From: JBHJGS01 sp050331575
Lineage (GTDB): Bacteria > Pseudomonadota > Alphaproteobacteria > Sphingomonadales > Rhodothalassiaceae
Assembly (NCBI GenBank): GCA_050331575.1
Contig: JBHJGS010000007.1
Location: 1 to 33,833 of the forward strand
Length of the DNA: 33,833 nt
Reading direction: 5' to 3'
Shown one piece after another: positions 24,970 through 33,375 of this stretch (positions are counted from its first letter, which is position 1; each line of letters begins with the position of its first letter). A program made the position numbers and the translations under genes. A model generated the notes under the pieces. That model saw nothing but the letters and a program-made list of their open reading frames with translations, was not told the origin of the DNA and did no database searches.

Positions 24970-26643
24970 ATGCCATCCTATCAATATGTCTATCAGATGC
25001 GCGACCTGAAGAAGGCCTATCCTGGCGGCAAGGAGGTGTTGAAGGGCATTACCCTGAATTTCCTGCCCGATGCCAAGATCGCCATCATCGGTGTCAACGG
25101 CGCGGGCAAGTCCACGCTGATGCGCATCATGGCGGGCCTGGACAAGGAGTTTCAGGGCGAAGCCTGGGCCGCGGACGGCGTGCACGTCGGCTATCTGCCG
25201 CAGGAACCCTATTTGGATCCGGACAAGACCGTGAAGGACAATGTCATGGACGGGGTGCGCGAGATCCGCGACATGATCGAGCGCTACAATGCCATCGCTG
25301 AGAAATTCGCCGAGCCCGACGCCGATTTCGATGCGCTGTTGGCCGAACAGGGCGAATTGCAGGACAAAATCGAGGCCGCGGACGGCTGGGAGCTGGACAA
25401 TCGCGTCGAGATCGCCATGGAGGCGCTGCGCTGCCCGCCCGGCGACTGGGCGGTGGACAAGCTGTCCGGCGGCGAGCGGCGGCGCGTGGCGCTGGCCCGG
25501 CTGCTGCTGGAAAAGCCCGAAATCCTCATGCTCGACGAGCCGACCAACCATTTGGACGCCGAATCGGTCGCCTGGCTGGAGCAGCATCTGCAGGAGTATA
25601 AGGGCTGCGTCATCCTGGTGACCCACGACCGCTACTTCCTCGATAATGTCGTCGGTTGGGTGCTGGAGCTGGACCGCGGCCGGGGCTTTCCGTTCGAGGG
25701 CAATTATTCACACTGGCTGCGCATGAAGGAAAAGCGCCTGGCCCAGGAAGAGCGCGCCGACGAGGCCAAGAAAAAGGCGCTGGACCGGGAATTGGAATGG
25801 ATCAATGCCAGCCCCAAGGCGCGCCAGGCCAAGTCAAAGGCGCGGATCAAATCTTATTATGAGCTTTTGGAACAGCAGGAAGAACGCGTCCAGGGCCCCG
25901 CGCAGATCAAGATCCAGCCGCCGCCGCGCCTGGGCAATCTGGTGATCGAGGCGGATGGCCTGAAAAAGGCGTTCGGCGACAAGCTGCTCTATGAGGATCT
26001 GACCTTTTCGCTGCCACCCGGCGGCATTGTCGGCATCATCGGGCCCAATGGCGCGGGCAAGACCACCTTGTTCAAGATCATCACTGGCCAGGAAAATCCC
26101 GACGCCGGCCAGATCCGCGTCGGCGACACGGTCAAGCTGGCCTATGTCGATCAAAGCCGCGACGCGCTGGATGCCAATGCCACCGTCTGGCAAGAGATTT
26201 CCGGCGGTGATGAGGTCTTCTATTTCGGCAAAACCGAGATCAACACTCGCTCCTATGTGGCGGCGTTCAACTTCAAAGGGCCGGACCAGCAAAAGAAGGT
26301 CGGCGTTCTGTCCGGCGGTGAACGCAACCGCGTGCACCTGGCCAAGATGCTGCGCTCCGGCGGCAATGTCATCCTGCTCGACGAGCCGACCAACGATCTG
26401 GACGTAGAGACCCTGCGCGCGCTGGAAGAGGCGCTGGAGGATTTCGCCGGCTGTGCCGTGGTGATCAGCCACGACCGCTTCTTCCTGGACCGCCTCGCCA
26501 CGCACATTTTGGCCTTCGAGGGCGACAGCCACGTGGAGTGGTTCGAGGGCAATTTTGAAGCCTACGAGGAAGACAAGAAGCGCCGGCTGGGTCCGGACGC
26601 CATCGTGCCGCGGCGCGTGAAGTACAAGCGCCTCACGCGCTAG
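24970..26643 (+). CDS. ettA: Energy-dependent translational throttle protein EttA (ABC-F ATPase)
   Basis: Soluble ABC-F protein of 557 residues that binds the ribosomal E site and gates entry into elongation according to ATP/ADP ratio. The first ATPase domain has Walker A GVNGAGKST (41-49), signature LSGGERRRVALARLL and Walker B MLDEPTNHLD. An arm insertion typical of EttA lies between the first Walker A and signature. The charged linker (MKEKRLAQEERADEAKKKAL) follows. The second domain has GPNGAGKTT, LSGGERNRVHLAKML and LLDEPTNDLD. Length and the C-terminal KRRLGPDAIVPRRVKYKRLTR end fit EttA rather than Uup or YheS. Its last 11 nt overlap the convergent gene. Confidence 0.95.
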   Translation: MPSYQYVYQMRDLKKAYPGGKEVLKGITLNFLPDAKIAIIGVNGAGKSTLMRIMAGLDKEFQGEAWAADGVHVGYLPQEPYLDPDKTVKDNVMDGVREIRDMIERYNAIAEKFAEPDADFDALLAEQGELQDKIEAADGWELDNRVEIAMEALRCPPGDWAVDKLSGGERRRVALARLLLEKPEILMLDEPTNHLDAESVAWLEQHLQEYKGCVILVTHDRYFLDNVVGWVLELDRGRGFPFEGNYSHWLRMKEKRLAQEERADEAKKKALDRELEWINASPKARQAKSKARIKSYYELLEQQEERVQGPAQIKIQPPPRLGNLVIEADGLKKAFGDKLLYEDLTFSLPPGGIVGIIGPNGAGKTTLFKIITGQENPDAGQIRVGDTVKLAYVDQSRDALDANATVWQEISGGDEVFYFGKTEINTRSYVAAFNFKGPDQQKKVGVLSGGERNRVHLAKMLRSGGNVILLDEPTNDLDVETLRALEEALEDFAGCAVVISHDRFFLDRLATHILAFEGDSHVEWFEGNFEAYEEDKKRRLGPDAIVPRRVKYKRLTR

Positions 26644-27055
26644 GCTTTCGCCCTTCTGGGAATTCCCCCAGCGGTTCCAGCCGGCCTTTCCGTCTCACGA
26701 TGTTCTTATAGTCCCACTGAATGCGGCGTGCATCATCGAGCCAGCGTTGCAGCATGTTGAGGTCGATCTCAGAAACGGAGCCGAAGCGCTTCTCGGCGGC
26801 CATGAACTTGCCTTCTCGCTGCAACCCCGGTGTCGAGAAGGACTGCCCGCTCCAGAACAACAGCCGGACGCAGCCTTTGAGTTTGCTGTATCCGACGATG
26901 GGATTGTCGCGGAGGACCCAGACAGGATGGGCATGCCAGATTTTGCTTTCAGCCTCTGTCAACCCCTTCTCGATTTCAGACCGTAGGGTATCGCAGACGA
27001 GCCGGTCGTCGTCAGTCTGCGCTTCGTTATAGTCGACGATCGTCTGTGGCTTCAT
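26633..27055 (-). CDS. DUF1801 domain protein
   Basis: Soluble protein of 140 residues with the DUF1801 (YdhG-like) pattern: an N-terminal helix ending in RSEIEKGLTEAESKIWHAHPVWVLRDNPIVGYSKLKGCVRL as its core region (about residues 26-65), a central FWSGQSFSTPGL strand region, and a basic C-terminus. The molecular role of the family is not established. It converges on ettA with an 11-nt overlap of the coding ends, so neither gene can have its terminator in the gap. ATG 27055 is the only plausible start. Confidence 0.78.
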   Translation of the reverse strand: MKPQTIVDYNEAQTDDDRLVCDTLRSEIEKGLTEAESKIWHAHPVWVLRDNPIVGYSKLKGCVRLLFWSGQSFSTPGLQREGKFMAAEKRFGSVSEIDLNMLQRWLDDARRIQWDYKNIVRRKGRLEPLGEFPEGRKPSA

Positions 27056-27223
27056 GGTTCGAGCGTGTCCCTGTTGTTTCGAACTGAACGCCTCAGCTTA
27101 TACCTACAGGCGGATGAGGGGCGGATTGTGGCTGGCACGGTCGCGCGGAAGGCCATTCCTGCGGGTTGCACCCTTTCCATTTCATGTGCGCACCCTTTGG
27201 GTCTTCCGTCAGCGAGGGCGATC

Positions 27224-27928
27224 ATGGCAACGCGGTCCAATGTGGGTGCGACGCTCACCGACGGTGAGGTGGAGACGCTGTTTCGGCGACTCGCCGAGGC
27301 CTATCCCGGCCGCGATCTGCGGCCCGAAAGCGCGAAGACGGCAAAAGATCCGTTTCGCTCGTGCGTGTCGTGTCTCCTGTCGGCCCAGAGCCTCAACTCC
27401 AACACGAGGAAGGCCACCACGGCGCTGTTCAAGCTGGCGCGCACGCCGCGGACCATCCTGAAGCTGTCGGACGAGGCCATCATAGAGGCCATCAAGCCGG
27501 CAGGGCTCTACAACAACAAAGCGAAAAGCCTGCGCCGGCTCTGCGCCGCCCTGGTGGAGGAGCACGGTGGAAAGGTGCCGGAGACGCGCGAGGGGCTGAT
27601 GGCGCTGCCGGGCATCGGTCGCAAGTGCGCCGACATCGTGCTGCATTTCGCCTTCCACAAGCCTGTGTGTGCCGTGGACACCCACGTCCACAGGGTGGCG
27701 AACCGGGTGGGGCTCGCCCACGGCAACACCAACGAGGCGACAGCGAAAGCGTTGGAGCCACGCATCCCGGACTGGGCCATGTGGGACGCGCACGTGCGGC
27801 TCATCTCGTGGGGCAAGCGCGTGTGTCGGTCCCAGCGGCCCCAGTGCGAGGGGTGCCTGGCGCGGGACATGTGCGTGTCGCTGCGCCGTCAGGGCGGCGA
27901 GCGGCTGGAGACCTCCCCGGCCCGCTAA
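27224..27928 (+). CDS. nth: Endonuclease III (DNA glycosylase / AP lyase)
   Basis: Base-excision repair enzyme of 234 residues that removes oxidised pyrimidines and cleaves abasic sites. The helix-hairpin-helix LPGIGRKCADIVL contains the catalytic Lys134; the essential Asp152 is in VDTHVHRVANR. The [4Fe-4S] loop is complete: Cys201, Cys208, Cys211 and Cys217 (C-x6-C-x2-C-x5-C). ATG 27224 has GAGGG a few bases upstream; the frame is open further upstream to 27065 but that part looks unlike the family. It is monocistronic as far as can be seen. A host may carry another nth, so this copy could be a transferred extra. Confidence 0.93.
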   Translation: MATRSNVGATLTDGEVETLFRRLAEAYPGRDLRPESAKTAKDPFRSCVSCLLSAQSLNSNTRKATTALFKLARTPRTILKLSDEAIIEAIKPAGLYNNKAKSLRRLCAALVEEHGGKVPETREGLMALPGIGRKCADIVLHFAFHKPVCAVDTHVHRVANRVGLAHGNTNEATAKALEPRIPDWAMWDAHVRLISWGKRVCRSQRPQCEGCLARDMCVSLRRQGGERLETSPAR

Positions 27929-28127
27929 AGTCAGGCCGGCGTGGTCGTCATTCCGTCAAGCCGGAAGAACGGGCGCGCCCTTGGCCCACAGCCTCCACCA
28001 ACGAGCGCATCGGTGACGCTCCAAAGCTTCCACCCCATGCCCTCGCAACAATGACGTGTATCACGGTTCTGCTCTCACTAATTTGTTACATCGTGTATTG
28101 CACGCATGTTTCATTGAGCGAGGGCTT

Positions 28128-29021
28128 ATGGCCGACGACATTCCCACTGTGCGCTGGGGCTCCAAGGGGGCGACGGTGGCGCTTCTGCAAACGACGCTCA
28201 ATGCGTTCCAAGCCGGTCGCAGAGATGCGCTGGTGGCCGACGGCATCTTCGGCAAGCTGACGTACGCCGCCGTTCGCACGTTTCAGCGCGACAACGGCCT
28301 CGAAGTGGACGGCATTGTGGGGCCGAAGACCTGGGGAAAGCTCGCGGCCCACGGCAAGATCGACCCTGCGGTGTACGGACCCAAGCCGGCACCGCCCGCG
28401 GCCGCGCCCGCAAAGGCTGCGGAGGAGGCGCCCGCGGGGCCGACCATCGCGAAGGCGCCGCCCCTCTCCTATACTGGTTTTGCCGAGCAGCAGACGCAGG
28501 ACGATTGCGGATACTTTGCCAGTTACGCCCTTGCCAAGTGCACGGAAAAGAAGTCGCTCGAAATCCGCTTCACCAAGGAGGACGTGCTGACCGAACTGAA
28601 CATCTTCGTCGACCGCGAGGAATACCGTCAGGCCTACCTCACGTCCAACCGGGTGCCGGACTTCATGGCGCAGCTCGGCACATCAGGTTAAAAAGACGTC
28701 CCCACCGGTGCGCAGCTCGGCAAGACATCGGACCTTGCCAGCGCAGGCAAATACTTATTGGCCCGGATTGGTCAGGCCGGTGTGGCCATTGCCTGCTGGA
28801 ATTATGGCGGCAACGTCAACATGGGCCACTGGATCGCGGTGTTGGCCAAAGACAAGTATGACGGCGTCGACCAGTTCTTCGTGTACGACAGCTCCTGTTA
28901 CATGTCTCAGTGGTATTACGACAGCGCAGCGAAGCGCAGCACGGTATGCTGGGTGGACTGGAGATACTTGATGGCGACGCTGCAAGGATCCGGAGTCACC
29001 TCCGTGATCTCGAAATACTGA
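28128..29021 (+). pseudogene. Peptidoglycan-binding / papain-like cysteine peptidase gene with in-frame TAA
   Basis: The gene starts at ATG 28128 with GCGAGGG upstream and has no signal peptide. Residues about 7-75 form a PG_binding_1 domain (VRWGSKGATVALLQTTL, DGIFGKLTYAAVRTFQRDNGL, DGIVGPKTWGKL). An Ala/Pro linker follows, then a C39/papain-like core: Gln124 and Cys127 in TQDDCGYFASYALAKC. The frame reads TAA at 28689-28691, then goes on unbroken with NMGHWIAVLAKD (His234) and FFVYDSS, which supply the missing catalytic His and likely Asp, to a stop at 29021. Readthrough length is 297 positions. The 13-mer GCGCAGCTCGGCA flanks the stop at 28668 and 28710. The intact ancestor may have been a wall-acting amidase or peptidase; target unknown. 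Confidence 0.72.
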
Positions 29022-29118
29022 GGCGGGGCGAAGCTGGTGGGCTTCTTGTCGGAGTGGGGCAACGGCGTGCGGGGCCACAGGGCGGCGGACGCCGGGCTGT
29101 TGCAAGGTTCGCGCGGCG

Positions 29119-30564
29119 TCAGCTCATCACGTCATAGGGGGTCATGGCGCGGCGGGAGCTCTCCACCATCACCTCGCCGCTGAGGGGCGGGAACGCGCGC
29201 CAGTTGCACGCCTCGCGTGGGCAGAGCCGGCAATTGACGCCGATGGGCGTGGCTGCACCGCCAAGGTCCATGCCGTCGGCGTAGACGAGGCGCCGGGCGT
29301 GGGTGGCGTCGGCCCCCAGCGCCACCACCATCACCAGGGCCGCGTTAAGGGCGCCTTCGCCGGGGCGCTGGACCGCTCGGGCGACGGTCACAAACGTCTG
29401 GCCCTCGGGGAGCTGGGCGAGGTCCACGATAGTGCGCCCTGGCGTGCGGACCGCCTCGTAAAGGCGCCAGCGCGGGCTGGTGCCGCCGGAGCGCGCGAAC
29501 GGTAAGACGCCGCCGCCGAAGCGCTTGGAGATGTTGCCGGCCCGGGCCACGCGGATCATGAAGAACGGCACGCCCCGCTCCCCGGGCCGGTTCAGCGTGG
29601 TGAGGCGGTGGGCCACCTGCTCGAAATTGCCGGCGAAGCGCGAGGCCAGCACCTCCACATCGTAGCGCAGGCGCTCCGCCGCCTCGTGGAAGCGCGCGTA
29701 GGGGAACATGATAGCGCCGGCGAGATAGTTGGCGAGGGTGAGCCGGTAGAGCCCCCGCGAGGCGTCGGAGGTGAGCGCGGGGTGCTTCGCGATGGCGCGG
29801 ATGAGGGCGCCGGCCTCAAGCTGCCCCACCAGGTGCGCCACCTGGAAGGTGCGCGAGGTGGACTTCAAGAGCTCCGACAGCATGAGGCGGCGGCGGTGCC
29901 GGTCGAAGCGGCGCAGGAGCGGGCGCATCACGTCGTAGGGCATGATCACCACGTCCACGCCGTGGGCGCTCTTCAGGTGGTTCACGAGACTGGTGGTGAG
30001 CGCCTGGGGGAGGTCCATGCGCACGTTCGCGCGCTCGGCGAAGCGCTCGGCCACGTCCTCCAGCTCGGCAAAGTAATTGTGGTTCGCTTGCAGCGCCTCG
30101 CGGGCTTCTTCCACCGGGCTGCCGGCAAGACCGGCGCCCAGCGGCAGCCCATCGGCGGCGTGCTCGGCAAGGGACTGCGCGTCGTCGCGGGTGCGCTTGT
30201 AGGCTTCGTAGACGCGCGCAAGGGCCTCGGCGAGACGGGGAGAGAGCTCGGCCACCTCGGTGAGGTCTGAGGGGACGAGGTCGGCGCCGGCGATCACCGG
30301 ATCCGCCGACAGCTCCTTCAGGCTTTGCAATGTTCCACCGTCCGCCGTCGGGGCGAGGGTGCGCACGTCCACATCGTAGGCGTCGGCGAGGCGCAGCATC
30401 AGCGGCGCCGTCAGCGGGCGCTGGTTGCGCTCGATGAGGGTGAGGTAGCTGGCGGAGATGCCGAGGCCCTCAGCCATCTGGGCCTGGGTGAGGCCGAGGG
30501 AGCGCCGCAGCTTGCGCACTTGGTTGCCGAGGAAGAGCTTGCGGCGGACATCGGCGTCGGACAT
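29119..30564 (-). CDS. RamB/ScfR-type XRE transcriptional regulator
   Basis: Regulator of 481 residues divergent from isocitrate lyase. An XRE helix-turn-helix lies near residues 15-55 (RKLRRSLGLTQAQMAEGLGI, then SYLTLIERNQRPL). The middle resembles an M78/ImmA-type fold, but LTLANYLAGA replaces the expected zinc motif, so it is probably not a peptidase. The C-terminal GVNCRLCPREACNWRAFPPL has the Cys-x2-Cys-x4-Cys pattern of short-chain fatty-acyl / RamB regulators, which control acetate and glyoxylate genes in other bacteria. ATG 30564 fits family N-termini but has a weak ribosome site; GTG 30609 with GAGG 5 nt upstream is a real alternative adding 15 residues. Confidence 0.85.
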   Translation of the reverse strand: MSDADVRRKLFLGNQVRKLRRSLGLTQAQMAEGLGISASYLTLIERNQRPLTAPLMLRLADAYDVDVRTLAPTADGGTLQSLKELSADPVIAGADLVPSDLTEVAELSPRLAEALARVYEAYKRTRDDAQSLAEHAADGLPLGAGLAGSPVEEAREALQANHNYFAELEDVAERFAERANVRMDLPQALTTSLVNHLKSAHGVDVVIMPYDVMRPLLRRFDRHRRRLMLSELLKSTSRTFQVAHLVGQLEAGALIRAIAKHPALTSDASRGLYRLTLANYLAGAIMFPYARFHEAAERLRYDVEVLASRFAGNFEQVAHRLTTLNRPGERGVPFFMIRVARAGNISKRFGGGVLPFARSGGTSPRWRLYEAVRTPGRTIVDLAQLPEGQTFVTVARAVQRPGEGALNAALVMVVALGADATHARRLVYADGMDLGGAATPIGVNCRLCPREACNWRAFPPLSGEVMVESSRRAMTPYDVMS

Positions 30565-30580
30565 GACAAAACTTACAAAA

Positions 30581-30595
30581 TGACACGCTGTGTCA
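30581..30595. promoter_or_regulatory. Candidate operator between scfR-type gene and aceA
   Basis: A perfect 15-bp inverted repeat, TGACAC-gct-GTGTCA, lies 17-31 nt upstream of ATG 30564 of the regulator and about 120 bp upstream of aceA. The neighbouring AAAACTTACAAAA (30568-30580) loosely resembles the AT-rich boxes bound by RamB. Autoregulation and control of aceA are inferred, not shown. If GTG 30609 is the true start, the palindrome lies inside the coding region. Confidence 0.5.
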
Positions 30596-30713
30596 GTATC
30601 TACGCACACACGTTGACCTCAGTCTAGCTCTGGCCCTCTCGATTGTCATAACGGAATGGTCTTTCATCTGTCGGCCAGCGGCTGAGCCTGCCGCACCGGA
30701 GAGAGACAGTATC

Positions 30714-32015
30714 ATGACCAGTTTTCACGACCTTGTTCCAACGCCCCACGCCAATCGTTTCGATGGCATCAACCGCATGCACAGCGCCGCGGATGTGGAG
30801 CGCCTGCGCGGCTCCGTCACCATCCGCCACACGTTGGCTGAGCGCGGCGCCAACCGGCTGTGGGGGGCACTGAAGACAGAAGCCTACGTGAACTCGCTGG
30901 GCGCGGTGACCGGGAACCAGGCCGTACAGATGGCCCGCGCTGGCCTCCAGGCCATCTACCTCTCCGGCTGGCAGGTGGCGGCGGACGCCAACACCGCGAG
31001 CCAGACCTATCCCGACCAGTCGCTCTATCCCGCCAACGCGGGGCCTGAGCTTGCCAAGCGCATCAACCGCGCGCTGCACCGGGCCGACCAGATCGAGTGC
31101 GCCGAAGGCAACGTCACACGGGACTGGTACCTGCCCATCGTGGCGGACGCGGAGGCCGGCTTCGGCGGGCCGCTGAACTGCTACGAGATCATGAAGGCGT
31201 ACATCGAGGCGGGGGCTGCGGGCGTCCACTTCGAGGATCAGCTGGCGTCCGAGAAGAAGTGCGGCCACCTCGGCCGCAAGGTGCTGATCCCCACCAAGCC
31301 GCACGAGCGCAACCTCAACGCCGCGCGCCTTGCCGCCGACGTCATGGGGACGCCGACCCTCATCATGGCGCGCACCGACGCCCAGTCTGCCCGCCTCATC
31401 ACATCCGATGTGGACGAGCGCGACCACAAATACATCGACTTCGAGGCCGGCCGCACGCCGGAGGGCTTCTATCGCATCAAGGAAGGCATGGGGGTCGAGC
31501 ACTGCATCGACCGTGGGCTCGCCTTTGCCGACAAGGCCGACCTCATCTGGTGGGAGACGTCCACGCCCAACCTTGAGGATGCCAAGCGCTTCGCCGAGGC
31601 GATCCACAAGGAATTCCCGGGCAAGATGCTATCCTACAACTGCTCGCCGTCCTTCAATTGGAAGAAGAACCTGGACGAGGCCACCATCGCCAAGTTCCAG
31701 CGCGAGCTGGGGGCCATGGGCTACAAGTTCCAGTTCGTGACGCTGGCGGGCTTCCACGCCCTCAACTACTCCATGTTCGAGCTCGCCCGCGGCTACGCGT
31801 CGGAGGGCATGGCTGCCTACTCGCGCCTGCAGACGGCCGAGTTCGACGCCGAGGAGAACGGCTACACCGCGACCCGCCACCAGCGCGAGGCGGGCACCGG
31901 CTACTTCGACCTCGTGGCGCTCACCCTGTCGGGCGGTCAGTCGTCCACCACGGCCATGGGCGAGAGCACGGAAACCGCGCAGTTCAAAGAACCCGCCCTG
32001 GAAGCGGCCGAGTAA
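30714..32015 (+). CDS. aceA: Isocitrate lyase
   Basis: Enzyme of 433 residues that splits isocitrate into succinate and glyoxylate, the first step of the glyoxylate shunt needed for growth on acetate or fatty acids. The catalytic signature KKCGHLG is present with Cys183. Other family blocks are YLSGWQVAADANTASQTYPDQSLYP near residue 80-105, PIVADAEAGFGG, MARTDAQSA and YNCSPSFNW. Length fits the short (about 430) class. GGAGAGAGA lies about 10 nt before the ATG. It is divergent from a RamB/ScfR-type regulator and followed after 18 nt by a small gene. No malate synthase is in the window. Confidence 0.97.
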   Translation: MTSFHDLVPTPHANRFDGINRMHSAADVERLRGSVTIRHTLAERGANRLWGALKTEAYVNSLGAVTGNQAVQMARAGLQAIYLSGWQVAADANTASQTYPDQSLYPANAGPELAKRINRALHRADQIECAEGNVTRDWYLPIVADAEAGFGGPLNCYEIMKAYIEAGAAGVHFEDQLASEKKCGHLGRKVLIPTKPHERNLNAARLAADVMGTPTLIMARTDAQSARLITSDVDERDHKYIDFEAGRTPEGFYRIKEGMGVEHCIDRGLAFADKADLIWWETSTPNLEDAKRFAEAIHKEFPGKMLSYNCSPSFNWKKNLDEATIAKFQRELGAMGYKFQFVTLAGFHALNYSMFELARGYASEGMAAYSRLQTAEFDAEENGYTATRHQREAGTGYFDLVALTLSGGQSSTTAMGESTETAQFKEPALEAAE

Positions 32016-32033
32016 AAGCGAAAGGACAGTACG

Positions 32034-32363
32034 ATGAACCAGTTTGCACACGCCTTCGCCGACCCCATCCCCGCGCCCGCGTTCCTGGATCTGAAGCGCG
32101 CTGAGCCTCGGCGCGTGGTGGGCTTCTCCACCCTGGTGGAGACCAGCCTCAGCATAGACGAGCTCCGCACGTCCCTTGAAATGATTGCCGGAGCCAGCGC
32201 CTTCCGCCTCGACGCGCTTTCGCTGGAGGATGATGGGATGCGCGCCGAGTTCGCGCTCACCGCCCGCTGCGGCAGCACCGGCGACACCCAGATCTTCGCT
32301 CTGCTGCGCGAGATCGCCGCCCGCCACCGCTGGAACGGCATGGAGAAGCGCCTCGCGCGCTAG
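32034..32363 (+). CDS. Small unknown protein downstream of aceA
   Basis: Protein of 109 residues that I do not recognise. It starts 18 nt after aceA with its own AAGGA ribosome site 8-12 nt upstream, so it is probably co-transcribed with it. It is soluble, with no signal or membrane segment. The order of predicted elements (VVGFSTLVETS strand, SIDELRTSLEMIAG helix, FRLDALSLEDDGMRAEFALTARC strands, IFALLREIAARH helix) could suggest a small alpha/beta ligand-binding fold of ferredoxin or ACT type, but this is a guess. A palindrome begins 10 nt after the stop. Confidence 0.7.
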   Translation: MNQFAHAFADPIPAPAFLDLKRAEPRRVVGFSTLVETSLSIDELRTSLEMIAGASAFRLDALSLEDDGMRAEFALTARCGSTGDTQIFALLREIAARHRWNGMEKRLAR

Positions 32364-32372
32364 TGCGTTTGC

Positions 32373-32397
32373 CGCTCAGGTTAAATCGACCTGAGCG
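32373..32397. repeat. Inverted repeat after the aceA unit
   Basis: Perfect 9-bp arms CGCTCAGGT / ACCTGAGCG with a 7-nt loop begin 10 nt after the stop at 32363. There is no T-run, so it may be a factor-assisted terminator or one copy of an interspersed palindrome. A related but weaker element (AGGTT-aatcc-AACCT) lies at 32708-32722. Confidence 0.7.
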
Positions 32398-32435
32398 ATG
32401 GCCGATCGCGCCAGACATGAATGAGGCGAGATCTC

Positions 32436-32466
32436 ATCCGCTCAGTGTGCCACACACTGAGCGGAT
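32436..32466. repeat. Long perfect palindrome (14-bp arms)
   Basis: Arms ATCCGCTCAGTGTG and its exact complement are separated by only CCA. The outer part of the arm shares CGCTCAG with the palindrome at 32373-32397. It could be a strong hairpin ending transcription from aceA, or a dispersed repeat typical of intergenic DNA in some Rhizobiales-like genomes; the second idea is from memory of similar elements and unproven. Confidence 0.75.
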
Positions 32467-32569
32467 CGCGCTTTCGATCATGCCGTCATGAGCGCGATGG
32501 TTTGCACGGACGGACCCCTTCAGCGGCCGTGTTGATGCGCGGGGCTTGCCATGACGCGGTTCGCTTCGG

Positions 32570-33375
32570 CGGAAGCGCCGCGAGGGACCACGGGGCTCTT
32601 GTTGCCCTTCGACAGACAGGGCGTCGCCCGCACCGATGACCGCCAGGTGCCGAGACGCTGCGCGGCATCGTGCTCGCGCTTGTACCTGGCGCGATTGCTC
32701 TGCGCGCAGGTTAATCCAACCTCAGCGGCAAGCGCGCTGACGGCTGAGCAACGGCGCGCTCGGGCCGCACGTGAGAGGGCGGTACGACGCCTAGATTACC
32801 TTCCGCAACAGGGTCGTCCGGTGGCGCCGCCGTGGTGTTCGTCCCGTATCTCGGAAGCTGGGTCAGAGGCTTGCGATGGGGCCGGCGAACGAACGAACGC
32901 TCATCGGTGCGCGTCCATCAGCCCGCCGCCAACGGCAAGAAGGGGGCGTCCCGGTGGCACGGGCCGCTGGCGCGGCGGCCTCACTCAAAACCCATGCGCC
33001 GTGAGACGCCAACGGCGCGGCGTCGGGTCTGAAGCCCATCAAAGGGTAGGCTCGCTATGGCCGCAGCGCAGCGCACATGCTGGGTCGCGTCGCCGGTTGG
33101 CAATCCCGACCGACCGCGGTTGCGAGGCTGGCGACCCGAGCAAAACGTTGGGCGAGCGGTGTGCTTGGGCCGACCCTGCCCGCATGTCGGCCCGCAAGCG
33201 GTAATCCGCGTTGCCCCGTCCCTCTATCGCTTCTTCGTCGAACGCTTCTTCCACACACCCAAGACCTTCCGGGCCGTTGCCACACGGCGGGACAAGCGAC
33301 GGAGACCGTTCTCGTCGGTGTGAAGCGCACGTCAGCCCGAATTCGACCCCCCGCTTATGAGCCGTCCACTGAGGG
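32570..33375 (+). mobile_element. Decayed IS5-like transposase remnant
   Basis: No intact frame, but IS5-family blocks appear in the expected order across shifting frames. N-terminal: LLLPFDRQGVARTDDRQV (about 32596-32650) followed in another frame by LRGIVLALVPGA. Middle: SSVRVHQPAANGKKG (from 32901), then GRWRGGLTQ in another frame, then DRGCEAGD and GERCAWADP before 33204. C-terminal: ERFFHTPKTFRAVATRRDK (about 33240-33296), then in a third frame GVKRTSARIRPPAYEPST. At least three frameshifts are needed. Terminal inverted repeats and target duplications were not found, so the limits are those of the coding traces. Too broken to move itself. Confidence 0.65.

Noticed and set aside
32551..33204. 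217-codon open frame as a real gene
   Set aside because: Only scattered pieces match IS5-like transposase blocks, and neighbouring blocks lie in other frames, so it is part of a decayed element.
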